Assembly (NCBI GenBank): GCA_907165135.1
Contig: OU015570.1
Coordinates: 1,054,001-1,118,000, forward strand
DNA from: Oikopleura dioica
Taxonomy: Eukaryota; Chordata; Appendicularia; Copelata; Oikopleuridae
Length of the DNA stretch: 64,000 bases
Direction: 5' to 3'
Shown here: positions 1 to 12,307 of the stretch, piece by piece
How the letters are laid out: every line of letters begins with the position of its first letter
How positions within the stretch are numbered: position 1 is the stretch's first letter
The notes under the pieces: model-generated
The model's input: only the letters and a program-made list of their open reading frames with translations
Databases searched by the model: none
What the model was told of the DNA's origin: nothing
Program-made: the position numbers and the translations under genes

Positions 1-2052
1 GAATTCTATGATCTGGAACTACATCGACTCGTTGCAGCACCGAAGGACAAGTACCCGAAGTCTGCCTGCTACTATCTTGAAGCCCCAGATCAAATGACGG
101 AAATGGCGAAAATCATAGAAGCCATGGATAAGCTTGATGAAAACCTCAGGAAAATGATACGATTGAAGAAAATTGTTGAAGTGACACTTGTGAGTAAAGA
201 AGATTTGGATGATTTGGCGTACAAAGCAGAGAAGTGCTTAGAAGATCAAAAACAGAAGGCTCATGAGGTAAAACAACAAATGGATGTGACGTGCCTCTTT
301 GAGAATTTCGAAGCGGAACAGGCTGCTACATTGGAGAAGATTCAGCTCGAGGTGGTTAAGAATCAAACGATGTATGAGGAAAATATTGCAAATTTACGTC
401 AAGTCGTTCAAGAGCTAGAAGATGAATTGAGTCACGATACTGAGAGAACTCGAGAGTTGGAAGCTGAAAATCGGAACCTGAAGGAGAGATATCGAGAGAC
501 GCTGGAAAGGAACGGAGATCTCCAAGAAGAGCTACGGAGGAAGAATGATGAACGAGGAGAGACCTTCATTCAGAAGATCAAACGTCAAATTACTCCAACC
601 CGCAAAGCACCTGGTGTTGCGTCAGTAGGGCAATCAACTCCGGTTGAACCGACGACGCAGAGAGTCGGACAGACGAGCGACCCTGCGCGAACCGCGACCG
701 CAGTGTCGACGCAACAACCAATCAGTGGCACAATTAGTGGTGCAATTAGTGGTCAACCGCAAGACGGGAGAAACACCAGGGTTCAATTCGAGAGACATCG
801 TGAAAAGGCTCGTTAAGAAATCACTAGCTTCCTCAATGATCTATCGGATAAAAATAAGAGTCTGAATGCTTCGATGAGGAGTGAAGCTGAGGTGAGGATG
901 GATCTTGATCTGGAACGACGTGGACGGAGTCGAGAAAGACGCTCTTGCGAACTGGCACATCAAACTTGATGTCGAAACTCACCGGGTGGCCGTAATCAGG
1001 CGCGGAGTAATGAACGTGAGTCGATATGGATAGACGACAGACCACTCTCTCGGGATCGAAATCACCGTCCTCTACGTTACGCGCCTTATAAGGGACGACG
1101 TGAGGAATACCGGGATGAGTCGCGACCGCGAGAGTATGGAGACGTGGCTTCAAGAAGGGAAGTTGGAAGAATGCAAGAAAAATCCTACTTTAAAACATCC
1201 ATTAAACCTCCGACTTGGGAGAAGGGCTCATCTCATGCGCAGAGAATCAGCAATCTTAATGACTTTATCGACAAGTTATATGTGTTTCGAATGGTTACGC
1301 CGATGAATGACTATGAGATAATCTACTCAGCACTGGAGAAGAGTGACAGAATGGATATTTTTCGTGAGTTGACGCCTCAAAGCAGAAATAACGTTGACAT
1401 TTTCGTTGCTCACTTGAGAAGAGCGCATGAAGGATCAGCAATGAAGCAGCGAGCAAATCTTGATAACATCAAACAGGGCTCAACAGAGTCACCGCTGAGC
1501 TTCTTTATGAGGTGCATTCGAGAGTATTACCTTGCAAGGGACATGTCTCCGCCAGGACCAGCCGAGATCTATGATGACGACAGACAGATGGATCTGATCC
1601 ATCTTTTATGAGGGTTGAAGCAGCCGAGAGTGGCAGAACATGTTCGGCTGAATACGAAGAGAGTTGAATTTGCAATGCTTGGCAACTTAGCAAATGAAGC
1701 GGCGGAGGCAATGGAACAGACAACTCAGTACATGACGAATATAAGAGTCAACGAAGAACGAGATCCGAGGACACTTAAGTGCTTCAGGTGTGGCATGAAA
1801 GGTCATACAAAACATGAGTGCATGGCGAGCCCAAAGCAAAGAGGGCGATACAAGAGAAGTCTGAGTAGGTCACGCCGACAAGCTACTCCGTATCCTAAGC
1901 AATCAAACAGAGAGAACGACAAAAGTGCTTCGAGGAATCGAAAAGACAACTACGGAGACCAGAAGAGTGATCGTGATAAACGAGAGAGAAGCAATTCTCG
2001 AGAGTCACGAGGAGGAGACAAGACCGATCTCGCTCGCGGGATTTCGCCTTTA
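1..2052 (+). pseudogene. Gag of a decayed Ty3/gypsy element (enters from left edge)
   Basis: One reading frame runs from base 1 to the MITE at 2053, broken only by in-frame stops at 814-816 (TAA), 967-969 (TGA) and 1609-1611 (TGA), so I read it as a single old gag gene. The N-terminal 200 residues are strongly charged and heptad-like (coiled coil). A middle part is Arg/Ser-rich. Residues encoded around 1200-1600 look like the helical capsid region. One CCHC zinc knuckle of the form C-x2-C-x4-H-x4-C lies near 1780-1815 (CFRCGMKGHTKHEC), followed by a basic Ser/Arg-rich tail. The tail resumes at 2777-2884 after the MITE, again Ser/Arg-rich. The zinc knuckle and the protease and RT fragments downstream support gag. 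The start lies outside the window. Confidence 0.75.
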
Positions 2053-2776
2053 CAGTTTTTATGGAATTTGTGGACATCAAATTTGTGGACTTTTTATAGA
2101 TTTTAAGGGATTTTCTTGGGACACATTTAAACAGGGAGGGTATCAAATTTGTGGACATTTTACAGTTATTTATGGAATTTGTGGACATTATTTGTCCCCT
2201 CGTTTTCTGAAAAATGTCCACAAATTTGATATAAAGTCCCAAAAAAATGTCCCAACAATCTTCCTTAAATTTTTTGAGAAGGAAAAATTGCTGATTTTTT
2301 CAAAAAATAATAGGAAAAACAACACAAAAAGGAAGCTTGGGACGTAAATCTTTACAAAAGTAGATTTTTGACGAAAAATAGCTCTTTGCATATAAGAAGA
2401 TTTCGATTGACATAAAATGTCCACAAATTTGATACCCTCCCTGTCTAAATGTGTCCCAAGAAAATCCCTTAAAATCTATAAAAAGTCCACAAATTTGATG
2501 TCCACAAATTCCATAAAAACTGTATGTCAATCGAAATCTTCTTATATGCAAAGAGCTGTTTTTCGTCAAAAATCTACTTTTGTAAAGATTCACGTCCCAA
2601 GCTTCCTTTTTGTGTTCTTTTTCCTATTATTTTTTGAAAAAATCAGCAATTTTTCCTTCTCAAAAAATTTAAGGAAGATTGTTGGGACATTTTTTGGGAC
2701 TTTATATCAAATTTGTGGACATTTTTCAGAAAACGAGGGGACAAATAATGTCAACAAATTCCATAAATAACTGTAG
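2053..2776. mobile_element. Composite Tc1-like foldback MITE (two interleaved palindromes)
   Basis: The insertion begins TACAGTTTTTATGG and ends CATAAATAACTGTA, typical TA + CAGT termini of Tc1/mariner-type elements, and it interrupts the Ser/Arg-rich end of gag. It contains two pairs of inverted arms in the order A (2053-2159), B (2160-2412), A' (2413-2523), B' (2525-2776). A' is the reverse complement of A and B' that of B. Both A and B begin with their own TACAGT terminus. It has no coding capacity; the long open frames across it are palindrome artefacts. Confidence 0.8.
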
Positions 2777-2937
2777 TTATCGGACACGAAGTACTTCGGG
2801 CTCGAGATACGGCTCAAGACGTTCATCAAGACACTCATCGCGCAACCAGTCTCGGGATCAGTCCCGCGTAAGACGCAATAAGTGACTTTACTACGACGAT
2901 TTGCATGCTGAAAAATTAACTGCTACTAAGAACGCTT

Positions 2938-3446
2938 ATGGAGAAAATGCCGAAGCTTCCGGTGGTCCTTGTGAAAGCAAGGCCTCCGGACGGTGAAAAA
3001 TCTTATGGAATCAACTGTGAAGCTCTCTTGGATACAGGCAGTATGATAGGCGCCATACATGAAGATCACCCTTTGGCAAAAGATGCAAAAACTGTGGAGA
3101 AGGAGTTGGACTTGATTGGATTTTCGAATCGGATCTCGGCTTAGAGCAATCGAGTGGTTCGACTTGCGATTGATCATTCGAGATCAGGTTCAAACATTGT
3201 ACCGGAAATCGAACTCTATGTTATACCAAATCTTTCGTTCGAACTCATTCTTCGTACTCAGTTTTGGCTGACTTCATTCTACAATTTGACCAAAGGTACT
3301 GCACCATGAAGAACAGGTGGAACAACTATGCTTATCGGCTGGGATTGCTCACAGATGAGACAATACGAGTACATCAAACAGCGGTGGAAGAGCCTTTTGG
3401 TGAAGCTCGGGTGACCGTGAGTACAGAACTTGATGAATCAGCCTGA
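2938..3446 (+). pseudogene. Retroviral-type aspartic protease fragment
   Basis: An ATG-initiated frame at 2938-3144 carries the active-site motif LLDTGS (ALLDTGSMIGAI), the signature of retroviral/retrotransposon aspartic proteases that cut the Gag-Pol polyprotein. The frame stops at 3144 and protease-like sequence continues only in broken frames up to about 3446. It lies between gag and the RT fragment, as expected for gag-pro-pol order. No functional product is likely. Confidence 0.6.
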
Positions 3447-3712
3447 TATAGCATCAACCTGATAGGACTCACCATAGACTCCATGGTGACATAATGGTCT
3501 TGAGAAATCCGCACACGACGTCTTTACGTTTGGATGAGAGTACTGTTTTCTTTGTTGCAGCAAAAGTGGCCGTGGAACCAGGACTCATTGCGAGCTTAAA
3601 AGAAGATCAAGCGTCAGAACCACGAGTGTAAAGAAATCGAACACGAAAACCCACCTCATATGAGAAGGCAGATGTCACTACCGAAGTTGGAGATGGAAAA
3701 GTTTGACATGGC

Positions 3713-4357
3713 TAGGGCCCACACGCAAAGAAAAATCGGTGACCGCATGATTCTATGAAAAAACCACCAATATAAAAAATGTAGCCCTTGAAATTATGGT
3801 CAAGAAAAGATGAAAAAACTGGAACGCGTAATTGTAAAATCTAGAGAAAAACGCGAAAAACGAACTTCCATATATGGTCATGAAATTTGACCGCATGCCC
3901 CTAGGCTACCAAAAATTTTTCTGAGGGTAGATTTTTATGCACTTATTACGATGAGCAAATAAAAACTGGAACGCGTAATTATAAATTTCGAGATATTCGG
4001 CTCTAAAGCCGAAAATTGGGGGCGCCCTGAGAATGTCTCCGAATGTCTCCAAAAATAACAAAAATGTTCTAGAAACTACGAATATCCGAATTTTGCCCGG
4101 ACGATAGGAGGCGTGTAAATGAAAGTGTTACCTCCCGATCAATGAGTTTTCTACCACAAATTGCGCGGAGCGCTTCATTCTAGCGGATTTTCAAAAGAAA
4201 ATCATTTTTACAGTATCTTACATTATTTTTTAGCTTATTTTTATTTTTGCGTATTTTCGAAAAAATCTCTTGAACATGTTTATTTTCCGAATTTCGGAGA
4301 CATTCGGACACATTCCAAGTGTCGCCCGAAAATTGGCCTCTTTGCGTGTGGACCCTA
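3713..4357. mobile_element. hAT-type MITE (TAGGGCCCACACGC termini)
   Basis: Terminal inverted repeats TAGGGCCCACACGCAAAG at the left and CTTTGCGTGTGGACCCTA at the right bound 645 bp of non-coding sequence. A perfect 8-bp target duplication, GACATGGC, flanks it (3705-3712 and 4358-4365). Eight-base duplications with TAGGG-type ends are typical of hAT elements. A shorter relative sits at 49423-49749. It is inserted between the protease and RT remnants. Confidence 0.9.
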
Positions 4358-4388
4358 GACATGGCAGGTCTCAATAAGGCTGAGAAAA

Positions 4389-4721
4389 ATGGCTATGGAT
4401 GTTATTCGCAACAATGACTCAGTCTTTTCCAGGTCGGAGTCAGACATTCGGCCTGGTTGTCGATACAATTATCCCTACAGAATTAACACCAGTACCGCGA
4501 GGCCACAACCACGGAAACCGATCCCAGTGGCGAGTGCACATAAAGAATATCTTCAAAAACACATTGAAGAGCTGGAAGCACAGAATGTGGTTGAAAAGGT
4601 ATCCAATATCGACATTATATGTGCCTCATATGTAATCGTCAAGAAGGCTTCGGGGGAACTGAGGGCGTGCCTAGACTTGAGGCCGCTCAATGCAGTTACA
4701 ATCAACCAACAAACAAACTGA
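4389..4721 (+). pseudogene. Reverse transcriptase N-terminal fragment
   Basis: About 110 residues match the N-terminal fingers region of Ty3/gypsy RT: a Tyr/Pro-rich entry (YNYPYR), the HKEYLQKHIEELEAQNVVEK helix, then ASYVIVKKASGELRACLDLR-type sequence (the V-x-K-K-x-G-x-x-R-x-C-x-D-x-R-x-L-N motif). It ends before the catalytic YxDD box. Palm, RNase H and integrase are missing before the env-like gene begins, so pol carries a large internal deletion. Confidence 0.7.
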
Positions 4722-4754
4722 ACTTCAGTCCCACGAGGAGAAGTAGACTGGTAT

Positions 4755-6730
4755 TTGAGCCCAGAGGACAAGCCCGACCGTCGCAAGATCCAATCACTGA
4801 CAGAGATCACGCGCGTCAGAGGGATTTTCCGGGAGACAGACGACCAAGACACTCAATTCGTAGTCGACAACAATCTTCAAATATGGTTGAGAGCTCAGTT
4901 GAAAATATCTTGCTTCAAGGAACCAAGACGACTTTGCCGAAAAAGTTCGACATCGACGAAACGCTCGAGTACAACGATCAAAACGACAACTAAGACAACT
5001 ACTCTGCTGTCGACCACCACAACGACAAAGACTACCACGCCGACACCTGCTCCAACGATTGCATATTATCCGGGTCAATGAGTTCGACAAAATGACATGA
5101 ATACTGGTGTGTGCGTGAAAAATGGATCTCCGGTGGATGAAGGTATGGGAGAACTCGTGCAATGTGAAGAACCAGCGGCATGCTGCAGTCAATTTGATTG
5201 TAAGTATGGAGTCCAGCGTTCTATCGCGTCAGATATTATCAACTACGTCGCCAGCGCCTACAATGATACGACTCTGAAAGACACTCAAACCAGATTCTGC
5301 TTTGATGAATGGCATTCACGTGGCCGCAGAGACCTCTCATGGCTCAAATATTGGAGCCATGGGGACCACCTCGGTCCTGGATCAATCAACACAGAGGTCA
5401 GGAACCTGGGAACCACTGAGGATGCGAAGATGCAGGAACTGGCGCGCAAGATGATTAATGAATCTGAGCTGGACACTGCGATCAAGGCGACTTACTCCGA
5501 AATTTCCGTGTTAAAGGATCAATTATGCCTCGCAAATCAAGAGTCCGTAAACGAGCTGCGACTGTTGGAAATCCGGCTCGGATACTCTGATTTGCCAGAC
5601 AGAATTGAGGACGCCGTCCGACAGTGCAGTCAAGGGAACTTGCCTGGAGGAATTCATCGGAAGTTGCTCAAACATGCGTGCCTGGCGCTAAATCCAACAA
5701 AAGAGCAGGCATGCGCTTCGACGGAAATACTGGATTCCTTCAGCTGTTCGATGAGACGTGTACGAATTCTAGATGATCAGATTCTGATTGACATCCGAAT
5801 TCAAGTGCCGAAGTATGTTGATGGTTTAGTTGGAAAGCGATTACTCGCGTTTCCTTACCAATCAAAGAATCAAGGAACACATCAAGTACTGTCATCACTA
5901 CCGAGCTACATTGGTATGAGCGAAAAACACCTGTTTAAAGTTGACTGCCGTGAGGAAATATATCGACGATACACGATCTGCGACTTTGGAGAAGTATCAA
6001 TGGCGGTAAATGAGAACTAACAGTGTCTTTCCAGTCTGTTGGCACATTCGCGATCAGCTTAACTGTTCAGCAGATCTTCTCATTACAAAGGACCATCCTG
6101 TATCAGTGAGAATTTGCCTCAAGGATTGGCAGTTTGGTCAAGCAATCGTCTGGATGCATCTCACCGTACTTCGGGAACAAACTTGGCCGCGTGGTAGAAA
6201 CTGTCCCGGCAATGTTAACAACACTACAAACTGTTGACGGTGCAAGCATCGACTGTGACGGAGCCACTCGGGAAGAACCACCCAATGAGGGAAATTCAAC
6301 AATTGATACAGTCAGATCTGAGCTAGATCACATTCCATCCGAGAAGACAGAATCAGATATTCGAATGAGAGAAATGTCGATAATGAACAAGAATATAGAG
6401 CGGCTACAAGATAAGTGAAACCAGCACGAGAAAGACATTATTAAGAAAGAATCTTTCATAACTGGTCTGCTTAACTTGGACAGTAAGCATGAAACCACTG
6501 CAAAAGCGGTTGCTGGTGTTGTATTTTTCGTGCTCGTTATCATTGCCCTAGCGACTGGCTGTAAATGTTTGAAACATGTCTGCAAAGACGTTTACAGCAA
6601 GTGGCACCTTGGACGAAGTGAGTTGATCACTAATCGACTACATTACAACGCTGAGAACGAGAATATTGTTCGAGGCTCAACACTGTTACTTTGGACGCAA
6701 TTCTCTAACTTGATTGATCAAATGGACTGA
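4755..6730 (+). pseudogene. Envelope-like glycoprotein remnant
   Basis: Downstream of the pol fragment an open frame from 4755 continues past a single in-frame TGA (5079-5081) to 6020, then shifts frame. From about 6134 it resumes, with another in-frame stop at 6416-6418, and runs to 6730. It holds a Thr-rich mucin-like stretch (about 4950-5070), a Cys-rich domain, a basic RGRR site that could be a furin cleavage site (about 5318-5330), Asn-linked glycosylation-type sequons, a charged heptad region and a hydrophobic anchor followed by Cys/Lys (about 6500-6580). Position after pol and this domain order suggest an env gene of an errantivirus-like element. No specific family is recognised and the gene is broken. 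Confidence 0.5.
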
Positions 6731-9539
6731 CACACCTAACGACTACGGATTTTCGCTCGACTACAGATCACTTTTCACTCATGCTGCAAACATCTCAATC
6801 TTTCCCTTATCAACGACACTCCGCTCTGATGCGACCGGTGACACAGTGCCGCGCATTGGCATTCAGCCACTGACAATCAAACAAGTTCAAGAAGAATATT
6901 CTGACTACAGTTATTTATTCAAAATGATGGACTAAGACATGCTGCTTCGAGTGGAGTTGCTGGATGAAGAAGAGGCATCACTTAAAATGGCTTTCATGGA
7001 TGAAAATAGATAAAGAAAGAAGCTAATCGGTGCACATGCAATGCTGACGACTCGTCAGTGACGAGGGCGAATTCTTGGTACCGTTCGACGAAATGGAAGC
7101 CGATATTCACCGATTTGAATCTACGAATAGAGAAAAGTCGTACATAATTGGATATAGTGACGGACCTTGAGCTACTCATGTCGCTAATCAGCTTCGTTTT
7201 GAGTAATGGTATGACAAGTTGACGATCACGAACTGTGCCCTCAAGGGTGAACCTGTACATCTGTACTGCTTTTCCACTGATTTGGAAAATCGACATGAGC
7301 AGCCATGCAATACGTCTGACAGGATCGTCACGATTTGAATGGGTAGATCGCCATACAATCTTCGAGAAAGAAGAATCAGATCTTCGTCCTCGAAGATGGT
7401 GCGGCGCTCACCCAACTGAAGTTGCCTCCCGAGGTACGATAGCTGGCTTGCGATGAAACTGTTGCTCGAGTAGGTCAACGTTTCACGCGAAATGCCGTCG
7501 AAAGGGTCAGCATCACCTTTAATTGATTAAAAATTGGTGGAGAAATGAACCTACCAAAAAATGTTCTTAAAGACATTTTTCTATTACTCGACTAAATAAG
7601 TTCTCTGTTCTAGAGATTAAAGATAAGGCTTCATTGTATCTGAATCTGTTTTCAGATCGTGTTTATCTAAGCCCGAATCGGCTTAATTTCGAGTCAAAAA
7701 TGGCCTAAAATGGCCTTTTTCGAAATTTTCGAACTTTGACGCCTCCTAGTGGAAGGTTTGCCTTGAGCAAAGAACTTCTCTGTACTAGAGAATAGCGGAT
7801 AGCACCTAGGCTATCCGTAGAGCTATTATACGCCCCAATTCATCAACCGGAATCGGCTGCCTTTCCAGTTGAAAATGGCCAAAACGGGGGGGGGATCCCT
7901 TAAGTTGCTTGGCCTTAAGTTAGGGTTTCACTGTTTTTGCGTATTGAATTTCAAAATTTGATCGTAATTTTGACAGAAGGTTATTTAGAGTAAATTTATT
8001 TTAACATAAAAATTTTTGATTCAAAATAATTTCTTGAAAAATTGATCTCGGCGATTTTAGCATTGCTTGAAAGTATGATTCACTTTATGGGCCCATGAAT
8101 CTAAAATATCCTGTTTCAGAGAAAGCCAAGACTACAATGATGTTTTTGTGCTCGGAGCTTTCAAAAAGACCTCATTGATAAAAATTGAAGCCAGCCTATT
8201 TTTTCGATTAATTTCTAGACCGCAAAACTTGCAATCGTTTTATTCAATTACATGTGATATGTGAGCAGGAATCGATAGAATAAAATCAGTTGGAGTGATT
8301 TTCAGATCTGCTAACAAGTCCCCATAAGACTGAAGGTATTTCAAGTCTTGGTTGACAATCTCGTGCTTGAGTTCCACTAGCCGCCCCATAACAGTTTCCA
8401 TAAGTTTTTAAGAATTAATTTTTCCTTTATGAAAATGATCAACGTGTCAGTAACCGATTTCAACTATGCTTAGGGTGTGCACAGTAAAAAATTCGGAAAA
8501 TTTTTTGAATCTAAAACATAACCCAACTAAAAGGTCCATTTTTATCGAAGGATCATTTTATTTCATTACAAGAAAGTCCAAAAAGCGCATTTTAACCTCT
8601 TTATTCACGTGACAAGGGCTGATTTAACATACTTTTGCCTGTAAATAAAGAGTGCCAAAAGGTAACCTCGTAATTTTCTTACAGTAAATAGGTGATATGC
8701 GGTCGATAGGAGACTTGGTCTCCTAGCTCACACTTTTACAAAGCGCAGTCACTGGGAGACTCTTTTCTCCCAGCTGAATTCTTACGAAAAATGCTGTAAA
8801 TAGGAGACTCTAGAATAAAGACGTGCTAAGGGCCGGGTACTGAGAAATGGGTCAATTGTTGCTAGAATTTGCTTAGAATTAGTCTAGAATAGGGTCGGCT
8901 AAAAATATTTTTTGATCTCCGATTTTTTGAAACCAGTTTCAGTGGATTCGCGGTGCTCAAAAACCTTAATAAACCAAAAATTGCTGAGATTCGATGTTCG
9001 GGTCTCATTCAAGGGCATGTTTCCAAAAATTGAGACTTGAATTTGACATAGTTGCTTAAAAATTAAATTCGCTATATATTCAAGGCGAATGATATATTTG
9101 ATGACAAAATATCAATTATAATTCTTATAATCAAATTATACAGGCAATGAACAGAAAAGAGATTAAAAACTCATGTACTATTTTTATGGAAGGGTGTTTT
9201 GTGACAATTCCCCTTTTATATGGATAACACAGGTATTTATTCATTTATAAATAAATTAAAAGAGATGTTTAAATTCCAAATTTTTGCTCGTATGTATGGG
9301 TATCGTCACTGATATTCATGAGAGTCTGATATCAAAGGATCTGTTGGTCTCTATATGTATCATAAAGAGGTCTTGAATGACCTTCAGCAATATATATGTA
9401 CTTTCTAGTCGTTCAAATGTCACAAAATGTCTTTTTGAATTATGCTGAAGTCATCGGAAGTCCTGCTACTGGAACCTTACCAATACCTTTGATCTGTAAG
9501 GTAATGTCTGTATAAGAAACCGTCAATGACCTCCGAGAT
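6731..9539. other. Gene-free, AT-rich repeat-derived DNA
   Basis: No frame with recognisable domains is seen. Short open frames around 6714-7480 on both strands have no family motif and are probably decayed element sequence. From 7500 the DNA is AT-rich with short homopolymers. Around 8690-8820 there are repeated GGAGACT/AGTCTCC inverted motifs. Confidence 0.5.
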
Positions 9540-10076
9540 CAGGGGTCTGGATTTTGGCCAAAAATGAAAAGCGAAAGCGAAAATTTTTCAAAAATTTAAG
9601 GCGAAAGCGAAGCGAAGCGAATTAAAATTTCGAAAGCGAAAGCGAAGCGAAGCGAAAAATTTTTCAAAAAGCGAAAAAAGCGAAAATTTTCCGAAAAAAT
9701 GTAACTTTGAAAAAGTGTCCATTTTAAGTTCGGTTTTAATTTTATTTATTTTTCGGGCATTCGTACAATATAATTTTGTCAGTATTGGCTACTTTGAAAA
9801 CATTAAAATGATCTCAGTAAAGCTCTAAAAAGTGGAAGCTTATGTCAATAAGCAAAATTTCCACTTAAGCTTTCGCTAAATCTAATAAAAATAACAAAAT
9901 ATTCAACTCTTAGAACGATTTCTTTTGAGCGAAATTTCGCTTAAATTTTTGCTAAAAAGCGAAAGCGAAGCGAAGCGAATTGAAATTCCAAAAAGCGAAA
10001 GCGAAGCGAAGCGAATTCGCTTCGCTCTGCTTCGCTTCGCTCATGAGCGAAGTCGCTAAGCGAATCCAGACCCCTG
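9540..10076. mobile_element. hAT-like element rich in GAAGCGA repeats (copy H)
   Basis: Ends read CAGGGGTCTGGATT and AATCCAGACCCCTG in inverted orientation, flanked by a 7-bp duplication CCGAGAT (9533-9539 and 10077-10083). The interior has two blocks of GCGAAAGCGAAGCGAAGCGAA-type repeats around a unique stretch (9699-9900). Bases 9760-9775 form the intact, empty version of the site into which element T is inserted further right. Non-coding. Confidence 0.75.
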
Positions 10077-10171
10077 CCGAGATAACATAGAGTCATTTAC
10101 AGGGTTTAATTTTTTTCACCGTTCACCCCCTAACTAAATCTCTTTTAGAATGACCTTTAAAGTATCAGAAG

Positions 10172-10630
10172 CATAGTTGGAAAAACGTGCGCGTGCGTGC
10201 GTGTTTTGCGCACGCGCACGCACGCGCATCCGGGGATAAAAAAAGCGCATGTGCGCGCACGCGTTCGAATTGGAAAAATAGGGTTTTTTCTTCGGAATTT
10301 TGAGTTTTTGGCCTTCCTCAAAAATTTTATCAAATATCTGAAAAAAGAAAAATAATTTTTTGTTGTTTTCAAAGAGCCCTTGACTTGTTTTTATAGAAAC
10401 AAAGTCAATATTGAATAGTGTTTATACGAAAATATATTGAAATTAGCTCAATTCTAGCTGAAAAGACTAAAGAATTATGACGCAAACAGGTTCGCACATG
10501 CGCGCACGTGCGCGAACGCACCCGCACGCGGGTTCTGAAAATCTCTGCGCACGTGCACGCACGCGCACTGGGATTTTGAAAAATTCGCGCACGCACCCGC
10601 ACGCGGTTTTCGGGTGTTTTTCCAACTATG
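10172..10630. mobile_element. hAT-type MITE with GCAC-rich hairpin arms
   Basis: Terminal inverted repeats CATAGTTGGAAAAAC and GTTTTTCCAACTATG enclose 459 bp. The 8-bp target duplication ATCAGAAG is perfect (10164-10171 and 10631-10638). Subterminal blocks of alternating GCGCACGCAC form long imperfect inverted arms. A second copy with the same flanks lies at 43746-44204 because of the segmental duplication. Confidence 0.9.
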
Positions 10631-11384
10631 ATCAGAAGTCCTCAAACTGATACCTATCATCTGTTAGTCAGTGTCTGTATTAGAAAGGCTTAGTTAATGA
10701 TTTCCAAAATTGCATACAGTCATAGACACGGTTCAAGATTCACAAAATTTCTTTTTGAATAATCCTCAAAGTATCAGACGTCCTCTTATGCACTCTTCGC
10801 CCGCATTTTTTCTATTGTTTATTTCTAGACTTGCTCAAAGTGATTGCGTGAGTAGTGCATCCTTTACCAATTCGGATTCGTTTTTAAGAACTGTAGCTAT
10901 TCTTCTCTGACCTGCAAATCATTATTTCTTGAACTACATACTCCATTGTCTTAGCCGGGATTTTTCTTGCATCCAGCCTTAAAGAAAAACCATCCAAAGA
11001 CGTCAAATTCAAAGACGTCAAAAGATTCTGACGATCGCCTTTTCTCACTTCGAACAAGTCAATGAAAATCTTCTGATATGCAACAATAGCTCAACTTTCG
11101 CCTCATCTGCTGAAATTCTGTTCTCGTCAATCTTATAGGCTATAAAAAGATTTTATCTAAGACTTTATTAAGCTTCTGCTCGGTTGTGAGACACATGAAA
11201 TCATCCACATATAACAGTAGCACATAAATTATGTGACATAATCTTCTTGATCTTCCATCAAATCAGCCATCATCAAATGAATAAAATACAGTTTTTTTCC
11301 ATCTTAAGAAGCCTTTCGAGATTACAAGGGCTAAGAAAAAGTCCTCTTAAATTAGAAATTTTCGAGTCCAGTCAGGTATAGTTT

Positions 11385-11697
11385 TTAATGGGATATGTGG
11401 CCATCAAATTTGTGGACATTTTCCTGCTGGTCAATTTTTTTCAATTTACAATATATTCTGACCAAAAAGCTCACTTTTTCTTGATAAAGAAAGATCGGAT
11501 TGAAGGCTGAAAGAAGGGCACAGAAACATTCTTTTGGTCTTGAGTTGACGGAGTAAGAAGAGGACGATCAAAAACGCTCAGAAAACGCAAAGGAAGAGAA
11601 AAAGTCAAGAAATAAAACTTCTCGAAAAAGAAGAAAAATTATTATGTGGACATTTCTGAGAAAGTCGGGGGACAAAATATGACCACAAATTCCAAAA
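11385..11697. mobile_element. Relic of the GTGGACAT Tc1-like MITE family
   Basis: Both ends resemble the arms of the composite MITE at 2053-2776: AATTTGTGGACATTTT near 11405 and GTGGACATTTCTGAGAAAG...GGGGACAAA near 11650-11690. The interior differs and the exact termini are degraded. Repeated at about 44959-45271. Confidence 0.45.
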
Positions 11698-12066
11698 ATG
11701 AAAAGCGAAAGCGAAAATTTTTCAAAAATTTAAACAAAAGCGAAGCGAATCAAAATTTCTCAACTTCAACTTTATCCCTTTTAGCTCTCGACTAACAACT
11801 GTACATCATCGACGCCGTCAAAACCTCCCCTGATGTCCAGCTCTCCTTGCAAAAAAAAAAAACGAAACTTTTTACCCCTGTGCATTTTTCTATTTTCAAA
11901 AACATATCTACTGTTTTTCTTACTATTGTGTATCCCTTTAGTTACCAAAAGGTGTGCTTCTTCTCATTCTCCTGTGATTTATACATCAAAATTTACCAAC
12001 CCAAATTGGGGGAAGGGTGAAGTGTTCTAGTTTAGCTACAGTCCCTAGGCCGTCAATCATAGAGCC

Positions 12067-12075
12067 TATATAAAG
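12067..12075 (+). promoter_or_regulatory. TATA-box-like sequence
   Basis: TATATAAAG in otherwise mixed-composition DNA. The same box occurs in the second copy of this segment (about 45640). No coding region follows within a few hundred bases, so it may be a relic of an element promoter. Confidence 0.25.
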
Positions 12076-12279
12076 CCTGATCAAAGCCCCCTTTAGCCCA
12101 TGTTAGTTGCTCCCCGCTGACTCTCACTCTTTTCGTCAGCAGTACACTTGAGTGATTTTGCATTTTTGCAAACTTTGCAGCCTCATAATTTCTCAACCCT
12201 TTTATAAATATTTTTGAAAAAAGGGTCCAAACGCTTGTTTATAACAGTTGTTTAACATATCTACCGCGATTATCATTCC

Positions 12280-12307
12280 TGAATGACGGACTCTCATCCG
12301 TCATTCA
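12280..12307. other. 11-bp perfect hairpin
   Basis: TGAATGACGGA and TCCGTCATTCA are separated by a 6-base loop. In the second copy of the segment (about 45853-45875) one arm is replaced by GAGATT, so the hairpin differs between the two otherwise similar copies. Confidence 0.6.

Noticed and set aside
2053-2776. Several 60-140 codon ORFs on both strands
   Set aside because: All arise from reading the inverted arms of the composite MITE; the same peptides appear on both strands.
9558-10060. CRISPR-like array in GAAGCGA repeats
   Set aside because: Units are short, directly contiguous and degenerate without spacers, within a hAT-like element of a eukaryotic genome.
10157-10660. Cys/Arg/His-rich ORFs opposite the GCAC tracts
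   Set aside because: Composition is dictated by the GCAC repeat; no start context or domain.
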